From assembly GCA_001599815.1 (NCBI GenBank), contig BCIA01000002.1:2577626-2641625 (forward strand): 64,000 nucleotides of DNA, read 5' to 3'. Made by a program: the position numbers and the translations under genes. This DNA comes from Furcasterigmium furcatum. Lineage: Eukaryota > Ascomycota > Sordariomycetes > Glomerellales > Plectosphaerellaceae. A model generated the notes under the pieces. It was given only the letters and a program-made list of their open reading frames with translations, was not told where the DNA came from and ran no database searches. Shown one piece after another: positions 22,382 through 34,100 of the stretch (within the stretch, counting starts at the first letter, position 1; each line of letters opens with the position of its first letter).

Positions 22382-25300
22382 AGTCTTGCCCCGTAGGGCC
22401 ATCCGCCGATACCGTGGCTTGACAGGAGGGTTTCAGGGGGAAATCAAACAACAATGTGAGGACCAACCTGAACAAATCCCAGAGCACCGCCAGAATTGGC
22501 AGGAACTTTTGCTTTCTCAAAGAGTGAATGCATCAGATCAATGCTTGTTGCAAACCCGCGACCGTCTGACACGGCCCGGTTGGCTGTGGTTGCCCCCATT
22601 TGGTCACCGTGAGCCGATTCTTGAAGGGTGCTCCGAAGAAGCGCGCGGTCTCGCTTCTGTGGGCTGACAGACTTCTGAAGCATGTCCATCCACTCGTCCC
22701 CGTCAGCGACCTGGATGCGCACGGGGGTAGCGGATCCCTTCATCGCCCGCATTCTGGCTCGTAGAATGCCACCAGGTGTCTCCCCAGCATTGGGGGACTC
22801 GGGTCGTTGTTCAAGCGGGTTGGGTTGTTGCTTCGCAGCGAGATGCTGTCCAGAGGAAGAGCCCGCTACAGTTCCACCCTCGGACTCGGCATATTCGTAG
22901 TCGTCGCTGGCCGTCTCATCCTCAGTAGAAAGGACCAGCGCGTTAGACATGGAACCCGCGAAGCGTGACCCTAAAAAAGACTCGGCTGGGTTCCCCACCG
23001 TCATATCCGCTTCGTCCGTGTAGTCAGGACCACGGAGGTCGAAGGCGCCAGGGAGGGCTCGCCGCTTCCTTCGAAAGTCGAAGGTGTCATCGTCGTCGAT
23101 CAAGTCACGCACGTCGTGCGACAAGATGGATGAGGGCGACTGCACAGACTTCGAAGCACGAGGCGTCTGGACGGATTCTTCCTGGTGCTCAGCGTCGCTC
23201 TCCTCCTCGTAATCCAGACCATAGGTGGTGAAATGCTCCACGTTGAATTTCCAGATTCCAGTCTCCTGGTCGTAGTCGACAAAAGTCGTGTCGGGGATGC
23301 GCTTGAGACGCTCGACGTGCTTACCCAGCCGGCGACTATCACCAGTGGGGCGCTTGTCTCGACCACGAGGCCAGGATTGCTCGAGACAGATATTGGCTGG
23401 GACATTCAAGCCCTTGCCCACGGGGGGTTTCTTAGCTGCGTTGGGATAGACCGTTGCGGAACGCGTTTCGAGGACAACAATGCCGCCGAAGAGGTCTTCG
23501 AGGTCGATGCTGGCAAGGTCCACGGGCACACGGAATCGAACATAGCCAACATGATCTCTGCCAACAGTGAAGTTCTCCACGCTCTGCCTCTGCACTCTGT
23601 TCATCATGTTGTAAGCGTCGCGGGTAGGGCTCATCCAGTATTCGCCTGGCGTTTTGTCCGAGCCCTCCGATGATGCCCTGGGGGTCTGTGCAGCATCTTC
23701 CTCGTGGACAATGGCCAGTTCTTTGCCCTGGGCGGAGAGTGCAGGGTCTGGTGAGCCATTCGTCGCTGCAGTATGGTCGCCGCGACCAGAGTCATGTGAC
23801 TGTGCCTCGGTAGTCACGGCTGGCCCAGCCTCCCCATCTTGCATCCCATTCTCAACCGTGTCCACGGTGCTGGTATCGAAACTGACACGCTTGGAGAGTT
23901 TCCGAGACGCGTTGGCCTGCTCGATGGAGGGCTTTTCCTTGGTTGGGGTGGAGAACAAGTCACTGCGCATCTCCTTGTTGATGACCAACTTCCTTACGCT
24001 ACCCGAGTTGCCGTAGTAGCGAGAGTTTGAGCTGGCCGAAAACGCGCCAGGTGCCAGGATGCTGTCCTCAGCTGAGTAGCTCTTGCGTAGGCTGCTCGAA
24101 GAAACGCTCTTGCTCAGCCCTCGGCTAAGGCTGGAGCCGAGCATGCTGCGGCCCATGCTTCCCGGGGTGCTGGTCGTGCTTGATGGGGTGCCGGGTGTAC
24201 CATAGGTGCTGTATGAGAAGCCAAACCCGCGTTGCTTTTGGGGAGTGACAAAGCGAGATGCAGATGCTGGGTTCAGCTTGTACATTGGCAAGATGGAACT
24301 GCGCCTCGTCTTGGTCTTGCTCGACAGCGGCGTTGCCAAAGGGCCTGGGTTGGGCATGTCGTTCCCACCCAAGTTCGAGAACAGGGATGAGTTTCCGTAC
24401 GCAGAAAGATCATTGATACTAGCGGTCAACGATTGCTGAAGGTTGTTGTTGGTGTTCTGCGACGCCCCCAGAAGCGACCCGCCGAGCAAAGATGCCTGCT
24501 GTTGCTGCTGCTGTTGCTGGGGGCCAGTATTGCCGAAGAGCGAGCCCTGTTGCTGCGTTGCCTGAGCGCCAAAGAGTCCGCCGCCAGACTGCTGCGAGGA
24601 ACCGAACAAGCCTCCGGGCTTCGCCTGGTTCTGTCCGGCAGCGGGGAACAAGCCCCCCTGATTCTGTTGCTGACCCTGGGCATTCGAGCCAAGACCGCTG
24701 AACAAACCAGTGCCACTGCCGGAGTTAGGATTCTGTGCAGTGTTGCTGCCCGCGCCAAAGAGACCTGTTCCTGCAGTAGCAGGCTTCTGGCCGAAAAGAC
24801 CGCCGCTGGTTGAAGCGTTCGCGTTGGTGCCAAAGCCGGCGGAAGGGGCGTTAGCAGTGTTTCCGAACAATGTCCCAGAAGCATTGGCAGTGTTGGTGTT
24901 GTTGCCAAACAGACCTCCTGCTGGTTTCTGCTGGTTCCCGCCGAATAGTGACGTGCCAGGCTGCTGGTTCTGTGCGCCAAATGAACCAGAGCCGAATCCG
25001 CTCGTGCTAGCATTCTGCTGCTGCTGCTGCTGACTGTTGTTATTGCCGAAGAGACCTCCACCTCCGGACGAAGCTGTGTTGTTGCCAAACAAACCACCTC
25101 CAGAAGGGTTGCTGGTGTTGCCGGTATTGGTGCCGAAAGTCGAGCCCGTATTGGCTGCTCCAAAGCCCGTTCCAGCAGTGTTGGTGTTGTTTCCGAAGCT
25201 GAAGCCGCTGGGTTTGTTTTGGGCATTGGCGCCGCCGAAGAGGCTGCCTCCAGTTGACGCAGTGTTTCCGAAGCCACCGGTGGCCGTGCTGGACGTGGCT

Positions 25301-26493
25301 CCAAAGCCAGTTCCCGTGTTGGTGTTGCCGAACAGACCACCAGACTGAGCCGGCTGGGAGGTGTTTGTGTTGTTCCCGAATAGGCCACCCGTTGCAGGCT
25401 TACTCTGGTTGCCGAAGAGACCGCCACCGGCGTTGTTCGTGCCGAAGCCGCCTGCATTTGCGGTGCTACCAAAACCGCCGCTGGTGGTGTTGTTGGTATT
25501 CGACCCGAAAAGACCACCTCCGCCAGTGTTGGTGTTGCTTCCGAAAGCAGAGGTCTGCTGAGTACCGCTGCCGAAGCCAGAGCTACCGAAGTTGGACACG
25601 CCAAAGGCTCCAGCTCCGCTAGCGTTTCCGTACCGACGACCCTGATTGTAGTCCGCCAGTCTTAGTTCCTCCGCGGACCACTTCTTGTAGGGGTCCTGGA
25701 AGAGGATGTTCTGGAAAGAGTTTGTTTGGTTGCTAGCAGCTCCAGTCTCCTTCTCGGTATGGGCCTGGAAGGGGGTCGTGTTAGTGCCCGGGGGGTCGCC
25801 GACGTTTCCCCCGATGCCGGGGTTATTGGCAGCCCCAAAGCCACCGGAGAAGCCAGTAGCTGCTGGAGTGCTGCTCGCGCCACCAAAGAGAGAAGAACCG
25901 GTGCCTGCAGTGTTGTTGGTCTGTCCGAAGGTCTTGTTGCCGAAAAGTCCACCTGAGCCTCCGAAGCCCGATGATGTGTTTGTGGTGTTACCCCCGAAGC
26001 CTCCAAAGCCAGACGATGAGCCAGACTGCTGTTGACTATTCGAGCCGAAGAGTCCGCCGCCAGTAGCGGTGGGGGCAGAGCCAAACGTCGTGGGCTTCGC
26101 TGCGCCGAATGCGGTGTTGCCAGTGGTGTTGGATCCGAATCCGCCTAGGTACCACATTAGTCAAGGCTTCCCAAGAAGGCGACATTAGGGGTCACACGAT
26201 GCGACTTACCACCCGTCGTAGAGGAACCAAAGGCGCCGCCACCGCCGCCGCCGCCGCCGAACAAGCCGCCCCCAGTGTTGGCGGTGGTTCCAAATCCTCC
26301 GCTCGCAGCATTCGTGCTGTTGGCCCCGAATCCTACCGACGACGATGTGATTAGTGGTGTGGGATAAGGCAAGCGGCAGGGAAAAGGGAGACATACCGGT
26401 GTTGGCAGTGTTGGACCCGAAGCCGCCAAAGCCAGACGACTGCTGGCTGTTATTCTGGCCGAAGCCGCCGAAGCCGCCACTGCCGAAAGACAT
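20242..26493 (-). CDS. NUP145: Nucleoporin NUP98-NUP96 precursor (NUP145 type)
   Basis: Six exons on the minus strand (26493-26397, 26332-26210, 26144-22468, 22297-22058, 22002-20404, 20352-20242) give 1948 residues. The N-terminal half is packed with FG and GLFG repeats (GGLFGN, GGFG, polyQ runs), which form the permeability barrier. Next comes the Nup98 autoproteolytic domain (HVGYVRFRVP, DLEDLFGG, FNVEHFTTYG), predicted to cut between Phe1045 and Thr1046 (nt 23230/23229). The C-terminal half is the Nup96/Nup145C solenoid of the Y-complex (WGLLRLYADADIDVES, then repeated helices). Exon 4 joins as GFVQ-WPYDRQ. The last intron (20403-20353, GTAAGT...GCTAAC...CAG) is 51 nt with no stop, so it is invisible to ORF finding. 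The genes for the two halves are fused, as in most ascomycetes. Confidence 0.93.
22346..22382. repeat. (CAA)n microsatellite in a NUP98-96 intron
   Basis: About twelve CAA triplets on the + strand (TTG on the coding strand) lie inside the 170-nt intron 22467-22298, the longest intron of the gene, between the segment that links the Nup98 and Nup96 halves. Confidence 0.95.
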
Positions 26494-28049
26494 GGTCGCA
26501 ACCTAACTTGACGTGTCGGCGCGCCGAAGAAACGTGATAGTTCGCGAGGTCACAATGCGCGATGCATTCGTCGCTGACGCGGAAAAGGGCTTTGCTGGAG
26601 ATGACGATGGCCAAAGAATAGGGAGATGGCGAGGCGTTGGAGGGGAAGGAACGCGGAACGCGAGGAGATGCGAGACACAGCGTCTATGCTGTTCTCCTTT
26701 AGTGGCAATCGTCGATTGAGGTTCCAGGCGTGTTTTTGCGCCTCGAAGGAGGAAGGGTTCTGGGGATGTGAAGTGTGAAGGAGAGGTCGGGAACGCGGCC
26801 ACGAAAGGAACGAGAACGTGGCGAAGAGAAAGGTGTCGAACGCGCAGGCGGGCGTACGAAGAGAAGGAGCGGGAAATGCCTGGCGAGTGAGCGTGGAATC
26901 AAGTCGATACTCTTGCCTTTATATTCGAGGCCTCGAGGCTCGACTCCCGAGCTGTTTGAAGAACAGGCGCAGGCAGGGTTGGGAAAAGCCAAATGAGGTT
27001 TCGCGACTTTTGTGCCTGGCGAAGAATGTCCCAGCAGGGGAAGGCAAGCTCCGTTCTGACTGGGCAGGAGCATTTTCGAGGCTTGTTGCCTGAGGACACA
27101 GTCCCGCGACGCGATTGGTCCCAACTCACCCAAGCTTAGGTTTGCCCAATCACTTCTTTTAGCAGCTCCCAGGCGACCAACATCGGTGCCTACCTAATTT
27201 ACAGTAGCTACCTCCAGGTACCGAGTCGGCCCACCGGTGCTCGAGGCATTCCCACCGACGAAGATCGGAGCATCAGAAGTACATGACCAATCCCGCTGCA
27301 TTGTTTCAGGTCGAGATAGCGTTTCTTAGAATTAGCAGTAAACATGGCAGTCCGTCAAATAAGAGTGAGATCAGCACGTGCTTGCCTCGACTCCCTGAGA
27401 CGAAGAGACAGACGACCTGAGGTATCAGACGCTCGGTCTACAGTCCAGTCAACGCTGTCTTTGCGACCTTCTTGCCAGCAAGGAGCAGGGATTGCCTCGC
27501 CCATAGTTCAGCCTCCAGAACCTAGGTAGGCGTTCTCGAACATTATGATGTAAGGTTGATCTGTCATCCTAAACAAGTTGCGTCCCATCATGGAGGGCTC
27601 CATCCGCCTCCTTTTCTTTTCTTTCTCTCACCTGACGACCGTGACGGGAACCGTTCTCAAATCACTACAACAGACTCGAGTAAAGTCCAATTCATTGCTT
27701 TAAGGGAAAATGGTCTTGATTTCCGACGGTCCTAGACTACCTCCTCTGAAAGTCCGCGACGGGATAGAAAAAGGAGAAAACAGGCAAGAGTATCCGGCCA
27801 CGTCAACGACCTATGTTTCCGGATGCAATGGCACCAGCGTGACCCTGTACGTATGGGGGCAGGGCGCCGGGGCAGATCGTAGGTATCTAAGGTAGAAAAG
27901 AGGGCAGCACCGAGTGCTGCTAAAGAAATGGCCACCCCAACTTTCAACCCCGACCAAAAGTCAAGCTGCTGTCGGACCCGAAAAGTTGACGTCCGTGGGC
28001 AAAGGAACGAGGGGACAGCGAGATGACAACCAAGGCGCCGTCGACTGCC
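26494..28049. other. Intergenic NUP98-96 promoter and epsin 3' region
   Basis: 1.55 kb between two minus-strand genes. It should hold the NUP98-96 promoter and leader (26494 upward) and the epsin 3' UTR (below 28050). A TACCTA/GGTACC word cluster lies at about 27187-27222. Short ORFs on both strands show no homology. No RNA gene was supported. Confidence 0.45.
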
Positions 28050-29997
28050 TCAGAACTGAATAAGATCCTGCTGGCCGTTTTGCTGCTGCGCCGGACGGCT
28101 GGCAGCGAACGGGTTGTTGGTGCTGCCCTGTCCTGCCAAACCGTTCATACCAGGCGCTCCAGTCATCGACGTCGGCATCTGAGCCGGCATCTGCGTATTC
28201 CCGTAAGTGACATTTGGCATGCCAGTGAACTGTGTTCGAAGGAACGGGTTGTTGCCCGTGGCGTCCGCAGTGAGACGGCCGGCACCCGCGCCGGCGCTGT
28301 TGATGAACGTTCCTGGGGCAGTGTGTTGGGCAGGGATGCGGAGCTGGCCAGTGTTTCCGAATGTGTCCATACCGTCGCCTCCAGCAAGCAGAGCATTGAG
28401 CTTAGCTTCATGCTCATTGAACTCCTTCTGAGGACTGCCGGGGAATGAGTTCGAGTGAGCAGTCGGTTGGCCGAAACTCGATGTAGGCTGATTAAAGGTC
28501 GAAAGGGTCTTCTGCTCTGGCAAGCTCCCAAGCGACGACATGGTCGAGGCTTTCTGGGTCTGCGGCCTACCAAAGGATGACGCGAATGGGTTGTTGGATC
28601 CCGTCTGCGTCGCCTTGATCGGGGACTGCGACTGAGTCTGCTGGCTGTTGGTCGCCGCCCAGGGGTTGTTACTACCGGGCTGGGTAAAAGGGCTCTGGGC
28701 CGATGCCGGTGACTGAGTCTGCATCTGTTGCGCATACGGGTTGTAGCCGGTTGGTTGCGATTGGAAGCCAGTCGGCTGCGTCTGGAAACCTTGCGAAGCC
28801 TGCTGCTGCTGGCTGTATGGGTCCATGTTCATCTGGGGTTGCATCACGAACCCGTTGAAACCGTTGGGCAAGCCGGTCTGCTGCTGCTGCTGCTGCTGCT
28901 GCTGATACTGTTGCGGGAAACCGGTGTAGTTGTTGGCCATAAAGCCAGTAGGCTGTGCCTGCTGTCCCTGGTCTATTGGGTTCGCGAAAAAGTCGACCGC
29001 ACTGCCCTGTTGGTAGCCTTGGTTGAACCCGGTGTATTGTGGCTGGCTGGGCTGAGACGGCTGAGAAGGTGTGTCGTCGAACAGGGAGATGGCATTAGTC
29101 TCTTCGAGTTCTCTGCGCCGATGTTCCTCCTCCTCCTTGCTCAGCTTGATGGCCTTTGCAAGATCGTCATCTCCGAGATCGTCTGAGACACGCCCCTCGC
29201 GTCTTCTGCGGTCCTCCTCTTCTTGGTGCTTGCTGGCCTCGATAGCCAGCCTGTACTCGGCGTCTTCCTCGTCGTTACTTTGTCGCTGGCGGTCCCTTCC
29301 TGGCCTGCTGGAGGGGCCAGGGTGATGCGGCGGGGTCTCTTCTAACCCCGTGACGCGGGACTTCCAGGACTTGCGGTCACTCCTCTCTGCTCGAAGCCGC
29401 TCCTCGTCCAGAATGAGAGAGGTGAGTTCTTTGGCAGCAACACGAACTAGTAGATGTGTCAGATCTTGAACCCGCATCGGCGGGAGGNGGGTTGGTTTGC
29501 GAAGCATACCGTTCTGTCCGACATCTCTGCCATCATCGTCGACATACTGGAACTCGCGTAGTGTCTTGATAATGTAGATGCTCTCGCGAGCCCAGGTCAC
29601 GACCAGCTCGGAGCCCTCGTGTAGGCAGTAGTCAAGAACCTTCAGGGCCTTCAGGACATGCCTCCAGTTCTTTCCCTTGTCGTTTAGGCGTTTATCGAGC
29701 ATGTCCATGATCTCGTAGAATTCGTTCGAGCTTCGGCAGATGTCAGCGTGGGAGAGCGCCAAGTTGAGGGCCTATGGTGCCGAGAATGGTTCTTACGAGG
29801 CATAGGTCAGCTGAGCAATCTCGCTCATCTGGGTGCCAGTCGGGCCCCATGGATCGTTGCTCGTTGCTGAAAACGACTTGTCAGTAAGCGCTCGCCGATC
29901 AGGCGAGGGAATCATTGTTCAGACCTGCACGAACTTTGACCTGGGCGCTAGAATAGCCCTTGGTGACATTTTTGACGCTGCGAATGACCTTCGACAT
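28050..29997 (-). CDS. Epsin (ENTH domain endocytic adaptor)
   Basis: Four exons on the minus strand (29997-29925, 29866-29797, 29730-29510, 29446-28050) give 586 residues. The ENTH domain fills about residues 10-150: SVKNVTKGYSSAQVKVR, then ATSNDPWGPTGTQMSEIAQL, EIMDMLDKRL, KNWRHVLKALKVLDYCLHEG and RVAAKELTSLILDEERLR. Two ubiquitin-interacting motifs follow (EYRLAIEAS and DLAKAIKLS in acidic settings), then Gln-rich sequence with a polyQ run (nt 28883-28910), three NPF motifs for EH-domain partners and a C-terminal DLIQF that resembles a clathrin box. Yeast Ent1/Ent2 recruit clathrin and ubiquitinated cargo at PtdIns(4,5)P2 membranes. Intron 3 (29509-29447) is 63 nt, stop-free, and contains the only ambiguous base of the window (n at 29488). 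The first intron has a weak donor, GTCTGA. Confidence 0.93.
28880..28912. repeat. CAG/CTG triplet run encoding polyQ in epsin
   Basis: A run of CTG triplets on the + strand encodes about nine glutamines in the Gln-rich tail of the epsin on the minus strand. It is likely to vary in length between strains. Confidence 0.85.
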
Positions 29998-31184
29998 TTT
30001 TAACGAGGATTTGCCAGACTGTTGACGGACGGAGGCGGCGGTGACGTGCTACAGCGCAGAAAGATCGGCGACACGATTCGTCTGCGCCAGGTTTTGGGAG
30101 GCTAGACAGGCAATCGCCAGGTCGCGCAAGTATTGGATACGCTTATCGATCCGAACGCTGTGTTCGAGGAGCGCTGGGCTGCACCGGAAACGTGGAGAGG
30201 TTGAACTGGTTCACGGCCCAGGACCGGTCGGAAGTTGGATGCACTGATGTGGTGGTCAGGACGACCGGGTTTGATGAGGCGATGCGACGGCCTGTATGGA
30301 CGCGATGAGGTCGTAGAAAAGATGCGCCTGTGATTGCGTGGTTAGAGAAGACACTTCTGAGGTATCGAGATGGTTGAGCAACGCTCGGTACGAAGCGGCG
30401 AACGCTGCGTAATGTGGCTTGGTGGGTAGATGTGCGGACTAGGGAGTCTGAGAGCTGGGGAATGACCCAAGAGAGGTGGTAGGTGCGTCGAGTGGGGCGC
30501 GCGTGCGAATCCAGGGAAGGAAGGGGTACGTACTCGCGAGTCAGCCCTTTGACCTTTGACACTTAATACCTATATGGATGTAGGAGATGCCGAGGCGGAT
30601 TGTGGACTGGGAGATATCCACTCGGTAGGAACAATCGATCAGAGAAGCTTCTAGTAACTCTGTAGCCGATGGCCGGTCGCGAGGGGTCTGTGAGGCAGTG
30701 CTCTTCAGTTTGCATTCGCCAAGAAGGAAAACCCGACGTCACCCTACGAAGGCAGCATCGGCATCAGGGAATCCAGGTAGCGTCCAGATATAGGCTGGTC
30801 GGAATTGGGGGGGCTGAGAGGACTGGGAGGATAGGTCCGCGAGGAAGATAGCGAGAGTGATATTGGGAGAAGGTGAGTGAAGAGGGCTTGAAACTTGGCT
30901 TGCCAGTCCATTGGGATGTACCAGTCATTGCAGAATGCAGACAAGGAAATGATTAGGTACGTAGTGCCTAACTCTCTGATTACCTAATGGCACTGGGTTC
31001 CAGCATGGTTCTGCTTTGCTTGAACCTAAGCAGCCCCCATCGGTTGACAACAAGTCCATCTGTGATAGGTACTAAGGGGTTGAAAATTAATGTACTCTTC
31101 CATTGTCGCACACAGGCAATAAAGAAATCCCGCTGATGTTAAATAATATACTCGACTCCCAGTCCTCCCCACGGAGGTCAACGT
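29998..31184. other. Epsin promoter and acetyltransferase 3' region
   Basis: 1.19 kb between two minus-strand genes. An ORF of 139 codons (30562-30143, minus) lies just upstream of epsin, but it has no recognisable motif and no splice signal links it in phase to the ENTH start, so it is taken as leader sequence. TAGGTACG and TACCTAATG words occur at 30954-30990. Confidence 0.45.
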
Positions 31185-34100
31185 TCAAGCGACGTCAATC
31201 CCGCCGGTTGTCACGCTTGCATGGTTGTTGAGTTCCCTCCCTGAGTTGAGGCCTCCTTCGTTTTCGAATTGTACCCTCACCGTGTCCATGGCCTCCAGGA
31301 CCCCCCCTGCCGCCGTACCAAGCTCTCCATTGTCCTGAGTCTGGAGGCCAACAAGCTTCTCCCGTTCCCTGATCCAGCCCGGCGGCAAGCCCGGTCCGCT
31401 CGAGGCATTCCCATAATCGCTCTTCTTGGTTCCTTTCGGCCATCTGCCAGGACCGCGTCCCGTGCCACCAGTCTTTCGGCGAGAAGAGGTGCTTGACTTG
31501 GGCCGGCTAGGAGTTGGTCGAGTTGAAGTGCTGACGCCCCCGGCGGGGCGACGCGGCCTCGCACTGTTGCTCCCTGTACGGAGAACGCTTGGCCGGGGGG
31601 CTGGATTGCGTGGTCTTTCCGTCCGTCGGCCAGCAAAAGCCGGGTACACCTCGAATCGTGACGGCACGATCCCTTCATACTGTGAGAGCCAGTTTGTGCG
31701 CGCCGGGACCCCGTCGAGTTGGCCATCTCGGCCGTCGGTGAGAGCGCCCACCTCTTCAACCCCTTCCGTCGCCGTGTCGTTTGGCTCTGTTGACTGCCGG
31801 ACGAGTTGTGGCGTCTCCCCCACACAGCCTATGATTTCCGAGGATGCGTCATTAGCGAGGAGCTCTCCCAGGCCGACAGCTTCAGAACCGAAACCGCCGT
31901 CACGATTAGACCTGTCACGTTCATCTGTGGGAACCGAGCCCAGCCCCGGCGCTGGCAGCACCTTCGTCTTGCGATCTTCGTCCTCTTCTCGAGGAGCTAT
32001 TGCCGTTATGGCCGGGCCCAACTCGAAATTTGTCGCATTGCCTCGCCCCATCACATATGGGGTCCATGTCAGGGCAGCTGGGTTGAGTCCGACGTAGCCC
32101 TTGGCCTCCCACTTGGACAGATACTCGCGGCAATATGTCAGGTCGATCCTGAAAGCGTAGAGGCCGGTGGCAGAATCCCTTGCAAGGCATCGAAGTCCTT
32201 CGAGGGCAGAAATGACGTCATCGGGCGTGAGGCCTGTCGCATCAGAGATGCGGCGTATGCTCAGTCCGAAGGCAGCGTCGTGGTCCTGCGCATGCTGCCA
32301 TTGACTGAGTAGATACTGGCACATCACCAGTCTCCAGTAATTTCTGTAAGAAACTAGACCCATATCGGACAACGGCTTCTCGGGAGAGCCCGTCTTCTGC
32401 TCTACTCTTGTGAGGAGATAAGAGAAGTCGATGAGAAGGTTTCCGTATCCTTTGCGTTGATGAATGGGAAGCGTCAAGATGCAGCTCACATTGTTCTGGC
32501 TGCTGGCTCGTTTCTCCTTCGAAAAGTACCCGACAAAATGGTAACCCAAATCGTCGTACTCGCAGAGGACGTAGAACAAGAAAGGCTCCACGTCGTAGTA
32601 GAGGGTTTTTGAGCCCAGGAAGAGCTTTGCCAAAAGGCAGAGATTCTGGCAGTATACCGGGTTCTTCCGGCCGTCAACTTCGAAAACCGACACGGAACCC
32701 TGTCGGTAGATCTCGTCCCCGGGAGGATGTTTCGCCGGACACTTCAACTTATGCCGCCAGGCGACATAGTCCGAGTTCATATACTTGAGGCAGAACTCGC
32801 AGATATAAAGAATGCGGTTGCGGCTGTACTCCTCAGGATACGGGGCGGCGTACCAGGTGTCGATTTCCCAGCCGCCAAACTCAATGCACTCGATCTGGCT
32901 GGCAGGTCCATTGGTTTTCTTCGGCTTTTTCCGATGCTCGGGCTTCTCCGCTACCGACTCGGATGCATGCAGGATCCTCCACTCTGCCTCCGCCTCTTGC
33001 TTGGCTTCGTCGAATCGTTTTCGATCTTCGCTTGCGGGAAGCGTCTTTGACGTATCGGCCTCCAGCTCGCTGAGGATTCCACCATACGGTTTAGCCTTGC
33101 TTTCGTCCATTTCTCGGTCTAGGAAGGAGTAAAACGGCTGAACGGCCGATGAGGCAAACGGTATTGCCATGGACCCAAGTCCGGTCCTGGAAGGGCGCGA
33201 TCCGTCTGGCCTCGATCCGCGCTTCCGGTTGTTCGAGGCTCGCTGGGAAAGGACGTCCTTGAGACGGGTTGGGCTCAGCTGGAATTTGACAACCATGCTT
33301 TGCGGTCCCGACTCAACTGTCACGAGAGACCTTTTCCGCGAAAACTTCAACCTCAGTTTCCGGGGCTGGTCCTCATCTGCTGCATCACTGTGCAGGTCGG
33401 TCGGTTCAGCGGACGGCGCTGGGTCGTCGGGGGTCTTTCGAGTCCGTTTCCTCAGGGACATGGACATTCCATCGTGATCGACAGGAGATGTCTTCCTCTT
33501 CCTTAGAGACCGAGACCCGTCTGTCTGCTCACTGCCATCAAGGTCGACAAGTGGAGAGTCGGCATGAGGGTCAGAAGTAGTACCCTCGAGGAGGTCAGTC
33601 TTGAATCAATACGACAAAGAGAAGCTTAACCAGAAGCTTACCACGAGGTTCTCGTCGACGGGTGTGTCCTCTATCGGCACCGAGACACAGTCGGGGCATC
33701 TCCAATTCGCATCATCTACGTCACCAGGTAAGAAAGAACCCAGGAAATCAGAAGAGCCATCGGCAAACATACCTGCCACATTCGGGAAATTGCCAGCTTC
33801 TCGCGCGCAATACCGGTGTGCTGTCTTTGTAAGTCGCCAAGCTTTCGCAACTGGGTACATTTCGAACTCACAGGCTTCTCCACAGCCCGAGCAGGCCAGG
33901 AGTTCCTCAAACTCATCACCCGGATCATGCTCTTCGTCCTGCTTGCAGAAGTGACAGAGATTCGACGGGCTGGCTGCCGAGTCCTCGTCGGCGTCCTCCT
34001 CGCCATCTTCCTCCCGGGCGTCTTCCCAAGCAGCGTCTCCGTCAGAATCGTTTGAGACGTCGCTCTGCGACGATTCGTCGACGTCCGAGTCGTCAGTATC

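Noticed and set aside
24426..25604. 392-codon minus-strand frame inside NUP98
   Set aside because: It is an alternative frame of the GLFG-repeat exon; the open length results from the repetitive codons, as do the antisense frames at 24433-25622.
20242..26493. Annotating NUP98 and NUP96 as two separate genes
   Set aside because: Two phase-0 introns (22467-22298 and 22057-22003) join the halves with family sequence across both joins, and no promoter-sized gap or start codon lies between them.
30143..30562. 139-codon ORF upstream of epsin
   Set aside because: No motif and no splice signal that joins it in phase to the ENTH exon; taken as leader or promoter sequence.
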